This document shows positions 34,880-45,775 of a DNA stretch of 60,000 nt, one piece after another. The position numbers were made by a program, and so were the translations under genes. The stretch is taken from NCBI GenBank assembly GCA_014529385.2, contig CM043958.1, positions 157,582,793 through 157,642,792 of the forward strand, read 5' to 3'. The stretch is from Adiantum capillus-veneris. Taxonomy: Eukaryota > Streptophyta > Polypodiopsida > Polypodiales > Pteridaceae. The notes under the pieces are model-generated. The model made no database searches. It saw only the letters and a program-made list of their open reading frames with translations, and was not told the DNA's origin. Every line of letters begins with the position of its first letter. The stretch's first letter is position 1.

Positions 34880-35088
34880 TGCTTAAGCAACATTCTAGAT
34901 AGTTTGCAAACGTTGCTAAAGGTGTCGCAAATTAGCATCACTTACATGATGCTATTTGCAATGACTTTATTGATGCTTTCTTTATTTTGATGGCGAATTT
35001 GTTGGCATCACATAAGATTGAGCGTCGCTTATACGATGCACTCTTATTTTTTACGTGTCACAACAACAACAACATGCCTCTTGTAGTG
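34880..35088. mobile_element. CACTA-like transposon end
   Basis: The right boundary GCCTCTTGTAGTG at 35076-35088 is the inverse of CACTACAAGAGGC, the typical CACTA terminal inverted repeat. Just inside are several short GATGC/GCATC and GTCGC/GCGTC words, as in CACTA subterminal repeats. The opposite terminus was not found, so length is unknown. Confidence 0.45.
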
Positions 35089-35392
35089 TATCAAGAATTA
35101 TGCTCAAATTAGTAAAATTCAAGCATAGTCTACTTTAGTGGCCTAAGCAAGTGGATGTTGTGCTTTCTCTTTAACTATCTCTCAATCCATTCAATACTAT
35201 GCAAAACAAAGTAAGAAAATCATAGCAATAGTTTTGTAGAAAATATGAGATCTTGGAAGTAGAAAAAGCACTTGATATACACATAAAGCAACAGCTCCAT
35301 GAAAAGCATGCAAAATAAGTCTCCAATTGTGTCTTTCCACTATGAAAACCATGGTATGTATTCATAGTTTGTCAAGCAAAGTCTAAATTTAC

Positions 35393-35457
<65 letters not shown>

Positions 35458-35567
35458 CATTTTCACATGGTAGGAACAATCCCAAGAGACCTCATAAATC
35501 TATGCAAAGAGTCTTGAACTCAAGACGTTTTACCGAATAGGGAACTTGAATAATAATCTACCGAGCG

Positions 35568-35627
<60 letters not shown>

Positions 35628-35628
35628 G
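35393..35628 (-). mobile_element. tRNA-like SINE between microsatellites
   Basis: A body of about 110 bp (35457-35567) lies between (GT)n(GA)n at 35393-35456 and (GA)n plus 12 G at 35568-35628. Its minus strand starts CTCGGTAGATTATTATTCAA, has a box-B-like CTTGAGTTCAAGACTC, and ends GGGATTGTTCCTACCATGTG before a (TC)n tail. A homologous body with the same flanks lies at 54397-54506. Confidence 0.5.
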
Positions 35629-36415
35629 TCTATGGAGAACATAATACTAGGGAAGTCTTTCAGTTAAACAAGCAATGTCAAAAAACCTTTTTAAAGTTGA
35701 GCTTCAGCTTGTGGATAACATATTTCTTTGTTAAGCAAACATTGCAGACATAGGGCAGCCTTAAAATATTTAGACACTGTACATCTATACTATAGGATGA
35801 AAGAGATTATGAAAGGACGCCTTCTAGAAAGAAAAAACAAAAAGATAGATAAATCAAAAGGACAAAAAGAAATCCACAAAAAGTCCTTATCTGGTGTTTA
35901 GCTCAAGGGGTAAGTCCTCACTCGATGATTATCCAAGACAATACAGAAGAGTAAGTAATTAATCAACTTTTGTGTTGTTAGCCATCAAAATCATGTTGGG
36001 ATTGCACCTTGACAGTGATTATGGAATGCATGACAAGGGCCTTCCGAAGCGTTGCCCACACAAAAGCTTTGATGGCAATTGGATTGTGGGTGGGCCCTAC
36101 AAATACAAATAGACATCAAAATGTGCATTTTTCTTTGCAGCATGTTCATTAGGATTGCAAACCATACGTTTATGACTTTTTGGAGGAGTAGGCGTAGGCT
36201 AGCTATATCTATATATATGCATATAACGACAAAGAGAGACTACGTGAATTGACCCTTGAGCCAAAAGAATAAGTCGCTTACTTAGGACGCCATTGAAGGG
36301 GGGCAGGAAGGGAAAGTGAGATGAATAATATTGACTACTACTCACTACACACTACATACCCTCACACAATGAATGCATGATGGCAATATCAAATATATAG
36401 CAGGTAATGATTGTG

Positions 36416-36453
<38 letters not shown>

Positions 36454-36868
36454 GAGAGAGTGTGTGTGTGTGTGTAGATGTGAGACACACATTCATAAAG
36501 AAGAAGAAGGGGTCGTCATGCATAGCTAGATATTTCATGAGAGTGATACATAGCAATATGCACCCATCCATCCATCCATATACAAACATTCCTAAATCTA
36601 GAAAAGGAGACTTACGTAGCTACTCATCTTTTTCCACACCTTCCTCCTTTGCTTTTCTATAAGTGTGTGTACCGAGGTCTTTCTCACTCAGGGATTTCAT
36701 GCATGATGAGTGCCTTCCACAAAGTGAGAGGGGCCTAGCTATCAAGGGCAAAGGAGAGGAAGGGAGGCCCTTGCCGACATGGACATAGGGGGTAAAGAAG
36801 ATGCTCCATGCGAGGAGAGGGTTGTAGCATGTTTGTCCACGCAAGTATGCACGTGCGACCATGCGTGG

Positions 36869-36904
<36 letters not shown>

Positions 36905-37178
36905 CCTTTGACCAGGAATATGTGGGCTTGCATGTGCACATGACTTTTAGACATTAGTCTTCTTACGAATACAAATTTATTTATCCATGCTAGTAAGCTC
37001 TCATCCAAAAGAGAGAGAGGGGGAGAGAGAGGGGGAGAGAGAGGGAGGTGACCTTTGGTGCATCCCACTACGTGTGATTGGGAGATAAAGATGCCATTGT
37101 TGAGATTGCCACCTTAGAGATGGGACCATCACTTTTACCAACATTGATTAAAAAAGCAAAAGGGATGAACATGGTAAA

Positions 37179-37219
<41 letters not shown>

Positions 37220-37440
37220 ACACACACACACATACACACTGTGCACACATCGCTTTTGCCACTGTCGAAAATAAAAAGGGCTAGGTAATGCATGGTGCCA
37301 TGGTGGTGAGGGTGGGTGAGTGAGAGAGAGGAAAGAGAACATAATAAGTCATCACGCTTCTTGTGACCTTACCACTCTCTCACACACACACATATTCCCT
37401 TCTCAACATCACCTTCTCATCTCATCTCTCTCTGTGTGTG
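35629..37440. other. Intergenic DNA rich in microsatellites
   Basis: Notable tracts: (GA)n(GT)n at 36420-36475, (GA)n at 36868-36901, GA-rich at 37009-37046, and (CT)n then (CA)n at 37179-37236. No gene-like frame was recognised. This is the upstream region of the MYB-CC gene. Confidence 0.6.
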
Positions 37441-37877
37441 TATAAATATATGTATATTAATATTCTCCTCTCAAGTAAGTAATCAATCAAAGCGCGGAAG
37501 AGAGCATAATTAAGGGTTTGAGCTGCTAGGAATAATTCAAGCTGGAATCGACTCACCAATACTTCCCCAACTCACAGTCACAACTTGTAATTACTTCATG
37601 CGATCTAATTCTTATGCGAATAGAATGAGCTTCATGTCGTCAAAGATTATATGCCTTGTGCTCATATTGAGTATATTTGCATGCATTCTAATGGCAGCTC
37701 TCTGAGAGATCTCTTTCTCTCTCACACACACACACACACACAATCGCGTTAATCCTGTATGTTGTGTAATACGGTGTGCGTGTGCATGCATCCATGCAGC
37801 AGGCCGATGGATACTTATATGCTTCTGCTCATGCACTGACAACTAGTCTCCGATCATGATAATATGAAGTTGATGAC
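37441..37877 (+). promoter_or_regulatory. Candidate core promoter and 5' UTR of the MYB-CC gene
   Basis: TATAAATATA at 37441-37450 is followed about 30 bp later by a pyrimidine-rich stretch (CTCCTCTC), which fits a plant TATA promoter with a start near 37470. The remaining 400 bp up to the ATG would be 5' UTR, including a (CA)n tract at 37720-37742. Start site not verifiable here. Confidence 0.4.
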
Positions 37878-37887
37878 ATGCAGATGA
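37864..37887 (+). other. Upstream ORF overlapping the MYB-CC start
   Basis: A 7-codon frame (MKLMTCR, stop TGA at 37885) begins 14 nt before the main ATG at 37878 in a different frame and ends inside the coding sequence. It would lower initiation at 37878 and at the in-frame ATG at 37884 if translated. Confidence 0.45.
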
Positions 37888-40199
37888 GTTCAACGCAGAC
37901 ATACTTGAACTATACGGATCCATTCTTCCTCAGCACACATCAGATCGGTAACTTGCAGGGCACCGGCAAAGTGGTGGCAGGAGGGCATGGTGCTGCCATC
38001 ACAGCTGGCGCGGCTTTGCCACCACAGCTACATCCGCACCCCCACCACGTCCACCATCACCATCTTCATCATCAACAGCAACAGCCACCGTCCGCCCAGC
38101 ACCAACATCATTATCACCAGCACCAACACGGCCTTATGATGTCGAGTTTATCGGGCGACATCGCTGTCATGTGCTCCCCTGATCCCAAGCCACGCCTCCG
38201 TTGGACGCCCGACCTCCATGAACGTTTTGTGGATGCAGTCACACAGCTTGGCGGAGCTGACAGTAAGCAGCAGCTAGCTTTGTGCCTCTATTTCACAGGT
38301 GCTACAAATTCTCTAAAATGAAATGGTTTGGTAATTATACATTGCAGAAGCTACACCTAAGACAGTGATGAAAGCCATGGGTGTCAAAGGACTCACGCTT
38401 TACCACCTCAAAAGCCACCTTCAGGTATTTTAGTATACATATTCATATTCATTCTCCAAAAATACAATGTGCTTGGTGTCTGTTTTTACCTTCCCTTTGC
38501 AGAAGACTAGATCATGTTCGGGCTTAATGAATTGGGTAGCATTAAATAACTTATGCACATTCACCCAACTAGCGTATGCAGGGCCGCTGCACATGTCTTG
38601 AGATTTCTATGTGTTTTCATTGTTGTCTATTATCATGATCATTTAGGTAGCTAAAAATTATACGTGCTAATTAGGATGACGATGCCTCACATGAGATAGT
38701 CACACGCGCACCGGTTATTGACCACACTGCAGGTCTTTTTGCAACTTATATACTGATTCTGGTTCAGTTGTCGCAGTCCTCTTGATCTTTGGATAAGCTA
38801 GGGATATTGCTAAGTTTATTAATAGTTAATGTGTCACCAATTTCAGAATATGGCATAAGAGTTAACCTGCAAGGCTTCTTTCATTTGGCAATAGAAATAT
38901 CGTCTTGGCAAGAAGGCACAACGTGGTGAAGCAGCCAACGTGATTGACGGAAACATTATTCCAAGGGACCAAGTGACTGGTATACTACTACTTCTGCCTC
39001 CCTTTTTTTTTTTTTTTTTTTACATTTTGACCATCGGAACACGATCCCATTGGTTTTTGATCATTTAATGTTTTATGTTTGTAATTAGTATTTAGATTTA
39101 TGAGTAGACAATAGAGTACTGATTACATCTAATAGGATACCCTTAAATCAAGGTGCCTTAAGGCATAAGTAGTACTTAAATGACAACCACTTATTAGAAA
39201 AGAACCAATATTAAACTGACATTGCATTGGTTGAGGTACTAACTTCTCATCATTGGCAGCTTAATATACAATTAGTCACACTCACTCTTTAATGAACAGC
39301 TAGTGGACATTGTGAAGTGCTTGAGAATAATGTCGATGCAGCATTGATCCATGCAGGCACGTCTACCACACCCAGGATTCCTAAGCAGTGAGTAAAGCTT
39401 TAATTATCCTTCTTGTTTCAATGTAACACACACACACATATCTGAATTACGTAGCTCTGCCATACCTTCGAGAAACATTTCTTGGCTTAATATTATAATG
39501 CCTTGTACTGTAGGGAACAAAATCTAGAGCTTTGTGAAGAAGTGGACACACACAAGAGGTTTCGGGAACACATTGAGGTGAGCAGCTATATTAGGTGTTG
39601 GTTGTTGGTAATTAGGAAGGGCAAAGCTCAACAAGCAATGACGTAATATGCATAAATATCATGAGAAAAATATGTTATGCACCCCATTGTTTGTTGTTAA
39701 TTATATGGCTTGAGCATTAATGTCTTTAATGGATGGATACCACTCATAATTTGATGTTCATTTCGTGTTTTAGGTTCAACGGAATCTTAAACGTAGAATT
39801 GAAGTTCAAGGCAGTTACTTGCAGAATATATTAGAGAAAGCACAGAATGTGTATACAAATTCACAAGCATCAGTTGAGAGCTTTGAGGACTTGCCATTAT
39901 TGTGCGCAGATTTTAGTGCCACGACATTTGGAACGAGCTGCTCGTTCGGCTATGATGGAAATATGGCCGCCCTTGATAAAAGAATGGACATTAATCTAGC
40001 AAACAACAACAACATGTCCTTGACACAAATGGTGGCATTTCCGCATGAGGTAGAAGGAAACCTACAAAGTCAGGTGCTGAACGCATCATTCACGAGCTTT
40101 TACCCTAGTGAAAACATGAGCTCAAATATAGCACAAGAGGATGTGTTCTCAGTAGACCCTTATCCTTCCCAGCAGCTACATCTAAATGTAAACTCCTAG
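37878..40199 (+). CDS. GARP/MYB-CC (PHR1-like) transcription factor, six exons
   Basis: Exons 37878-38262, 38348-38424, 38895-38979, 39300-39387, 39514-39577 and 39774-40199 join in frame (1125 nt, 374 residues). All introns are GT-AG. Residues about 52-84 are His/Gln-rich. Residues 103-161 form the GARP (MYB-like) DNA-binding domain: PKPRLRWTPDLHERFVDAV, then TPKTVMKAMGVKGLTLYHLK, ending SHLQKYRLGKK. Residues about 213-258 are the MYB-CC coiled coil (FREHIEVQRNLKRRIEVQG, SYLQNILEKAQ), a variant of the family's LHEQLE motif. Family members bind imperfect palindromic P1BS-type sites as dimers in the nucleus, and several act in phosphate-starvation responses. The exact subgroup (PHR/PHL or MYR/UNE16-like) is not resolved. 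No stops or frameshifts. Confidence 0.92.
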
Positions 40200-40791
40200 C
40201 TAACCTAGAAGCAATGATCATTAATTAGTCCAATTATGAGATAATGTAGCTTTTGTAAGAGGCCACCTCTTTACATGAGTTGCAAATAGCCTCGAACTAA
40301 CAAGATAGCTTTGTAATTAATTAATGTGTCAGTCAGTCCCTCACCTATTCCCGACATTTTAGATGTGCAAAGCTCATCAAGCTAGGAAAATTAATATACG
40401 AGTCTCTTGGAAATCACTCATATCAACAAATAGAAGATAACATACACCACCAAGTTCACATTTACGTCCTTAATCTACATATATTACATGCATGCCTCAA
40501 ATAAACAACATACAAACAAATGGCATAAATAAATATCCTTCACATCTTAAACATCAGGATCAAAGCAAGAAGTGGATGATCTTTTGTACTTGATGAAGGA
40601 GTGAAGAAGTAAAATATTGTAGTACATCACAAGCACTACAAAAAAAAATGATTGTTACTAGCCATCAAAGTTAAGAATGAGTTGTTCCGTCTAAATGTCG
40701 ACCTACCATTCATATATTTTTGAATAAGTTTGTCTTCCTATCTAGCTTCTCTTACCCCCTCATTAATACTTGGATTGATAGATCCACAATC

Positions 40792-40827
<36 letters not shown>

Positions 40828-41427
40828 GAACAATGGAGGAAAACTACTTTGAATAACACCTTAAACCGCAATAACACATGATGCAATCATATTTTACATT
40901 TTTCGTTATTAGAATCGCTTTAAATAACATACTAACATAATGATACAATTTAATCAATTATTACAAGGAAAATTTGGCACAATGTTGTTTTGATTGAAAC
41001 CATAAACCTCTTTCTTACTCTCTTGAGGATATAATTTAAAACACGCTACGCATGAAAGACTAAGAATGATGTCCTCATTATAGATTTCACATTTATCCTT
41101 CAAGTCAATTGCATCTAATATGCAAGATTCCACTATCGCGTTTCATGTTATACAAACTAACATGCAGTTTTTTGTTCAAAAGCCCTTCCAAGAATAAAGA
41201 GACTAAACTTGCTTCCTTTGGCGTTTCTTGCTCAAGATATATCGTAACATATTATCTCAGGTTGTTTTTGCTTAAAAGTGTAGATTTGCCCTACAATAGT
41301 ATGCTTGATCTCAGTCTTAGACAAGGTAGCTACAAATCTTCTCACAAGCTTATTCCACTTCCTGTCCCTAAAGTTTAAAACCAAGCTAGAGGTTTATTTT
41401 CAAGGGGCATTCCAATAGGCCCTAGTT
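40200..41427. other. 3' UTR and intergenic spacer
   Basis: Lies between the convergent MYB-CC gene and eIF3b remnant. AT-rich, with a (GT)n tract at 40795-40824. No gene recognised and no clear terminator. Confidence 0.5.
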
Positions 41428-41536
41428 TCAATCCATCAGCTTAAATCCAAAAGCAATAGGCTCTTCTTCAAGGTTCACAGTCGTCCTCCTCATCACTAGC
41501 CTCTTCATCTCCAAGCTCCATCCGCCACTCTCTTTT
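41428..41536 (-). pseudogene. eIF3b pseudogene, C-terminal end
   Basis: The minus strand reads WRMELGDEEASDEEDD, then after a frameshift TVNLEEEPIAFGFKLMD and a stop at 41428. This fits the acidic C-terminus of plant eIF3b (GEASDEEEEY... then EE-hydrophobic end). It joins without gap to the segment at 44436-44802 once the inserted DNA is removed, at KIQRE / WRMEL. Confidence 0.75.
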
Positions 41537-41711
41537 TGTTGGAATAACAAGCCCAATCGGGCACTCAGTACGTATGTCCGCCGCCCAGAAACTAAGGGGC
41601 ACATGTCAATCATCGCACCCCTTCAAATCAGGTCTTTGGGCCTTTATAATGTAATTCATTATTAAACAAGAACACCCCGTACATGCAGTTATCGCCTCAA
41701 CTGTCTACTGC

Positions 41712-41775
<64 letters not shown>

Positions 41776-42054
41776 TGTGCGCAATACTCTGTGTATGGCC
41801 TTCATGGCATTCTGAGGATCCTTCTTGGTAGCCTGATGGACCCATCCCACCCTTCCCTCTTCAAACCTCATGGCGATTCTAGAGCCCACGGGGGGTTGCT
41901 TGCCTTTCCTCTTCTCGATTCTACTGAACCGTTTAACCCCATAAACTCCTACTTTGACATAATCACTGATTGGTGTTTCCAATTTGTTGCCCAAAGAAGA
42001 GGCGATGCCCACACTAGCGTGCATAAAATCTCAGAGAATGGTGTCAAATTCACG

Positions 42055-42272
42055 ACAAGTTTGGAGGAAAGATACCGAAGGGGACGTCCGCGTACATGGC
42101 AGTATTAATGAGCATGACTTTGAAGTAATTTCGGTTTCATCAAACACCTCTAATTCACTAATGACAAGTTTGGAGGAAAGATACCGAAGGGGACGTCCGC
42201 GTACATGGCAATATTAATGAGCATGACTTTGAAGTAATTTCGGTTTCATCACACACCTCTAATTCACTAATT
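42055..42272. repeat. 109-bp tandem duplication
   Basis: Two adjacent copies starting ACAAGTTTGGAGGAAAGATA at 42055 and 42164, differing at about two positions. Each can code TSLEERYRRGRPRTWQY on the plus strand. Confidence 0.9.
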
Positions 42273-42920
42273 TCAACTACATGCTGATGATGACGATGAA
42301 GTTAGATCGACATTCACACCCTTTTCATCTTAGACATCCTTGAAGCATAATGTAATTTTGCAAAACGAACCCACAATGACGTATCCTCACCATCAAATTT
42401 TATCTTCGACCACCCTTCTCTCCTTGGGGGGGCAAAGAACGCATGCTTCTCAAGTTTGAGAATGGTGCTCGAAACCCCAAAATGAAGTGTAAGCCTCGGA
42501 TGGAATTACACAAGCACGAATGATGAAGAAGTCTGCATTACAAGGTTATCTCCAATCAAAGCATGCCATCGATCTCGGATAGCTTCTACATCAAAACTTG
42601 TATCCAACTCTTACCTATATTGCACCATACAGTTGCTTGACGTGCAAAACAAAAAAAGAACACACTCTTGTAGTTGCAAATAAGCACAGTGTCAAATAAA
42701 ATCCGGCTCTCTCTCTCTCTCTCATGCCACGATTGCGCTTGAAGGGGCTGTTGGAATTACAAGCCCAATCGGACACTCACATATGTCCACCGCCCAAAAA
42801 CTAAGGGGCACATGTCAATCATCGCACCCCTTCAAATCAGGTCTTTGGGCCTTTATAATGTAATTCGTTATTAAACAAGAACAACACATACATGTAGTTA
42901 TTGCCTCAATTGTCTACTGC

Positions 42921-42986
<66 letters not shown>

Positions 42987-42988
<2 letters not shown>

Positions 42989-44300
42989 CTGTGCAGCCTC
43001 GACCCTGCTCGAACCCTAGCCTCTTATGACTCCTGTCTCCCTTGGGTGAGGGGGCAGCCCTAGGGGAGGCCACAGAGCCCTGCTCCCCACCTCCAGTAGT
43101 AACCCCGCCCCTGCTATGCTCGCGTGCACTCTCGCTCTCTGCAGCCTCGACCCTGCTCGCCAGTTTCTGCCCCTACTCGCCCGGCCACCCGCCCAAGCTC
43201 AACCCTGTTTCGGCCTCTGCACAGACCCGGCCACTTGCCCAAGCTGAGCCCCGCCAATCTCAGCCTCCTCTCACCCGGGTCTCGACCTGCTAGCACAGAG
43301 AGGCTTCTTTTCTTTTAATTTAATTGAGTATCGGGTCTCACAGAGAGGCTTCTTTTACTTAAACTGAGTATAAACCCTTAATGTGATTTGCTTTCTTGAT
43401 CAAGTGCCCACCATGGCCACTCGGGCCTCTTCTCACGGGAAGCCCACATTTGCCGGTGTCGTGGCAACATCCCCCAAGGTGGACAGCATGGCTCGGCTTC
43501 AACATGAAGTCGAAAGACTTCGCAAGGAAAATGACGCCTTGAAGGAAATACTCGCAGCCATCGAGTCTCACCTCACAATTGTGGAGGACTCCAACAAGGG
43601 AAAGACGGAACAAAAGGAAATCCAGCTCAATACGGAGACGGAAATCATCCTCACAGAGAAGGTAAAAACTCAAGTGCAAGATGTCATTTTCCACAAAGTT
43701 GAAGATCGGGTGGCGTCCATGCTACGCGAACAACAACGACAAGATGCTATTGCTCTCAATGTCCACATTGGCGGGCTCCCGAGCGATTGGCAAGGAAAGG
43801 AGGACCCCAAGTTCCACGAGTCTTTCGCTCGCATCCGAACAACAACCCCCATGATACAATGGGATCTAGCGTCAATCACCACTCTCGCTCACGAGCATCG
43901 CACCAACCATGCAATTCTTACCTTCAAGACCAAAGCGGATCGAGTCAAGCTCCTTGAGCAATCGAAGCTTCTCAAAGACACAAAAATTTGGTTTGCCGAA
44001 GATCTCACACCCACCCAGCTCAAACAAAAGAAGGCAGAACTACAGAAGATGCGAGAAGCGCGCATAGCAGGAAAATGGGCAGTCTACCGAGGAGGTAGAG
44101 CCATTATTCAAGAGTTTCGAACTCCCAAACCGGTTCCCTCCTCACCTCCTTCTGCATAGATTTTGTTCATCTTATCTTATCTGAACTTTCTTTCTGGACC
44201 CTCAGTCCTTAACTGAGATGTATCACACAATCCCCTCACGTTTGTAATGTTTTGTTTTTGGTCCCATAGGTCATATCTGACCTCCGTGGACGATAAACCA

Positions 44301-44397
<97 letters not shown>
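42987..44397 (+). mobile_element. ORF1-only non-LTR-like element
   Basis: GC-rich 5' region (42987-43380) with repeated blocks: GCAGCCTCGACCCTGCTCG at 42997 and 43141, and CACAGAGAGGCTTCTTTT at 43294 and 43341. Then comes an intact ORF1-like frame (43413-44159), a short 3' UTR and a simple-repeat tail (ATCT)n(CT)n at 44301-44397. No endonuclease or RT frame is present. It sits inside a (CT)n tract of a terminal repeat, which suits target-primed insertion. Exact ends are hidden by the CT tracts. Confidence 0.5.
43413..44159 (+). CDS. ORF1p-like protein (coiled coil, RRM-like, C-terminal domain)
   Basis: An intact 248-codon frame. The ATG at 43413 lies in an ideal context (CCACCATGG), so it is preferred over upstream in-frame codons. 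Residues about 25-60 form a coiled coil (LQHEVERLRKENDALKEIL). The middle (about 115-185) looks like an RRM-type nucleic-acid binding fold with VHIGGLPSDW and NHAILTFKTKADRVKLL. The end has IWFAEDLTPTQLKQKKAELQ, GKWAVYRGGRAIIQEF, like the C-terminal domain of L1-type ORF1 proteins. By family analogy it would trimerise and coat element RNA. No ORF2 follows. An exapted or phage/host gene is less likely. The intact frame amid decay suggests recent insertion or selection. Confidence 0.65.
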   Translation: MATRASSHGKPTFAGVVATSPKVDSMARLQHEVERLRKENDALKEILAAIESHLTIVEDSNKGKTEQKEIQLNTETEIILTEKVKTQVQDVIFHKVEDRVASMLREQQRQDAIALNVHIGGLPSDWQGKEDPKFHESFARIRTTTPMIQWDLASITTLAHEHRTNHAILTFKTKADRVKLLEQSKLLKDTKIWFAEDLTPTQLKQKKAELQKMREARIAGKWAVYRGGRAIIQEFRTPKPVPSSPPSA

Positions 44398-44399
<2 letters not shown>

Positions 44400-44435
44400 T
44401 GTGCAATACTCTATGTGTATGGCCTTCATGGAATT

Positions 44436-44802
44436 CTCTCTCTGAATTTTAGCACTTTCCTCCTCATGCAGCCAATTCTATACAGCTGAAAATGACTTCC
44501 AATCATCTTGTATCCTTCTTTTGTTCTCCATATCAGCTGCACTCAACACCAACGAAGATGTGCATCATCGATTTCATACTTTTTTACTGTATTTCTTCAA
44601 ATTCTTTTCTATCTCCTTCTATTTTTCAGAGTGAGTAGAGTTGGTGGCCTTGGGGCCCATAAAGATTGTGCATCAAAGGTTAAAACCATTGTGAAGACAA
44701 GGCATCATGGATATACTCACAGAAACTCATTAAGCTACATTACCTCTCACAATAACTACTTACGAGGATGGGTACTCCCTTTCCTTTTTGCACAACTCTT
44801 AC
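44436..44802 (-). pseudogene. eIF3b pseudogene, middle segment
   Basis: The minus strand gives QSLWAPRPPTLLT (eIF3b LWRPRPPSLLS-type block), EKNLKKYSKK after a frameshift, then ADMENKRRIQDDWKSFSAV, a stop, and NWLHEEE, all in the order of the eIF3b C-terminal region. The right-hand 240 bp look like intron. Multiple stops and frameshifts. Its right edge is the chromovirus insertion (target duplication CTTAC at 44798-44802). Confidence 0.8.
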
Positions 44803-45413
44803 TGTGACAAAATTATGACGTTGCATTACCAATTGCCAGGACCTAAAGTTATAAGGTGTTCCAACTTATAGGGTCCCATCCGACGAGGCCCTAGGGACAA
44901 CTAGAAAATTAAAGAGAGAAAGAAAGATCATGCAAAGGTTGATGACGTGGTAGTTGTACAGATGCTCCGTGTTTTTCACTGATGACATGGCATGCCATAC
45001 GGACCTCTGCATTTTACAGGCAAGTTGTATGGAAACTCCACGTTGGATGTTGTCAGCTTTTGGAGCTAAGTGCTTTTGAGTTTGAAGATTTTTATGTAAC
45101 TGCTTTTGAGAGCCCTCATGGCCTTTAAATTGAACCCCAGGGCCACTCTCTAGCTCAGGTTGCGAACGAGCTTCAAGGTAGAGAGGACCCGTGGACATTG
45201 TAACTTTGCTCAAGCATTAAAATGAAAATAAATACCGAAAGGGGTGCCAATCTTTGGGGCCAATCTCTCTGGGCACGAAACTACGTCAGGCCGTGTCAAC
45301 TCAATTGAACTGTGATTAAAGTGTGAAGTATTTTTAAATGTTTCTCTCATGTGTCATGCCAGATTCCCGACTTGCGATGCCCAAGTCTTCTACAGTGGTA
45401 TCAGAGCTCAGTC
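44803..45413 (+). repeat. 5' LTR and PBS of the chromovirus
   Basis: LTR 44803-45394 starts TGTGACAAAATT and ends TCTTCTACA. The PBS TGGTATCAGAGCTCAGTC is at 45396-45413. Only its last 360 bp (from 45035, CCACGTTG) match the 3' LTR (from 51538). The first 230 bp do not. Confidence 0.8.
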
Positions 45414-45775
45414 GATTTCTCTTCTACTAGGAGATCCGATCCCCTTTTCCATGACACACATGGATTCAAGTGATGATTCTTGCAAGAATCCCACCCGGCG
45501 AAAATTCTGAAATGGAAGCAGCATGAAAAAATCAAATGGAACAACAGATAAAGAGTACGAGCTACCTCTGCCTATGAAGTACCAACTAACAAGATGCAAC
45601 GCCATTAGCAGGTTGATGATTGCGCACAAAGCAAATTCTCTAGTTTTCAAAGGATCCCCAAACTATCAAAATTTTTACTCGGCACCCGATCATTTGAAGC
45701 ACATTCTCGATGGCAGACAGTCATCAACTTCCCATTAAAGTCAGCTCTCAAGAAACATCCTGTCCCACGGATGTT

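Larger units (their letters stand above)
41537..44435. mobile_element. Composite insertion inside the eIF3b pseudogene
   Basis: Two copies of a terminal repeat that begins TGTTGGAAT(A/T)ACAAGCCCAA and ends in (CT)n: A at 41537-41804 and B from 42749. After (CT)n, copy A continues to CAATACTCTGTGTATGGCC TTCATGG. The same end reappears at 44403-44430, so copy B is split by the ORF1-only element (about 42987-44397). Flanking CTCTCT on both sides (41528-41533 and 44436-44441) may be the target duplication. A purine run GAAGGGG precedes B. The interior (41805-42748) has no pol. A TRIM-like LTR element is the best guess, but no PBS was found. Confidence 0.5.

Noticed and set aside
36735-37068. Minus-strand Ser/Leu-rich frames upstream of the MYB-CC gene
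   Set aside because: Overlap (GA)n tracts and show no domain.
40617-40647. CACTACAAAAAA as a CACTA transposon end
   Set aside because: It pairs with TTGTAGT just 18 bp upstream as a small hairpin, and no subterminal repeats or second end are visible.
41689-42217. Possible gag-like or captured host ORFs inside the composite insertion, both strands
   Set aside because: No motif recognised. The two plus-strand frames share only the 109-bp duplication.
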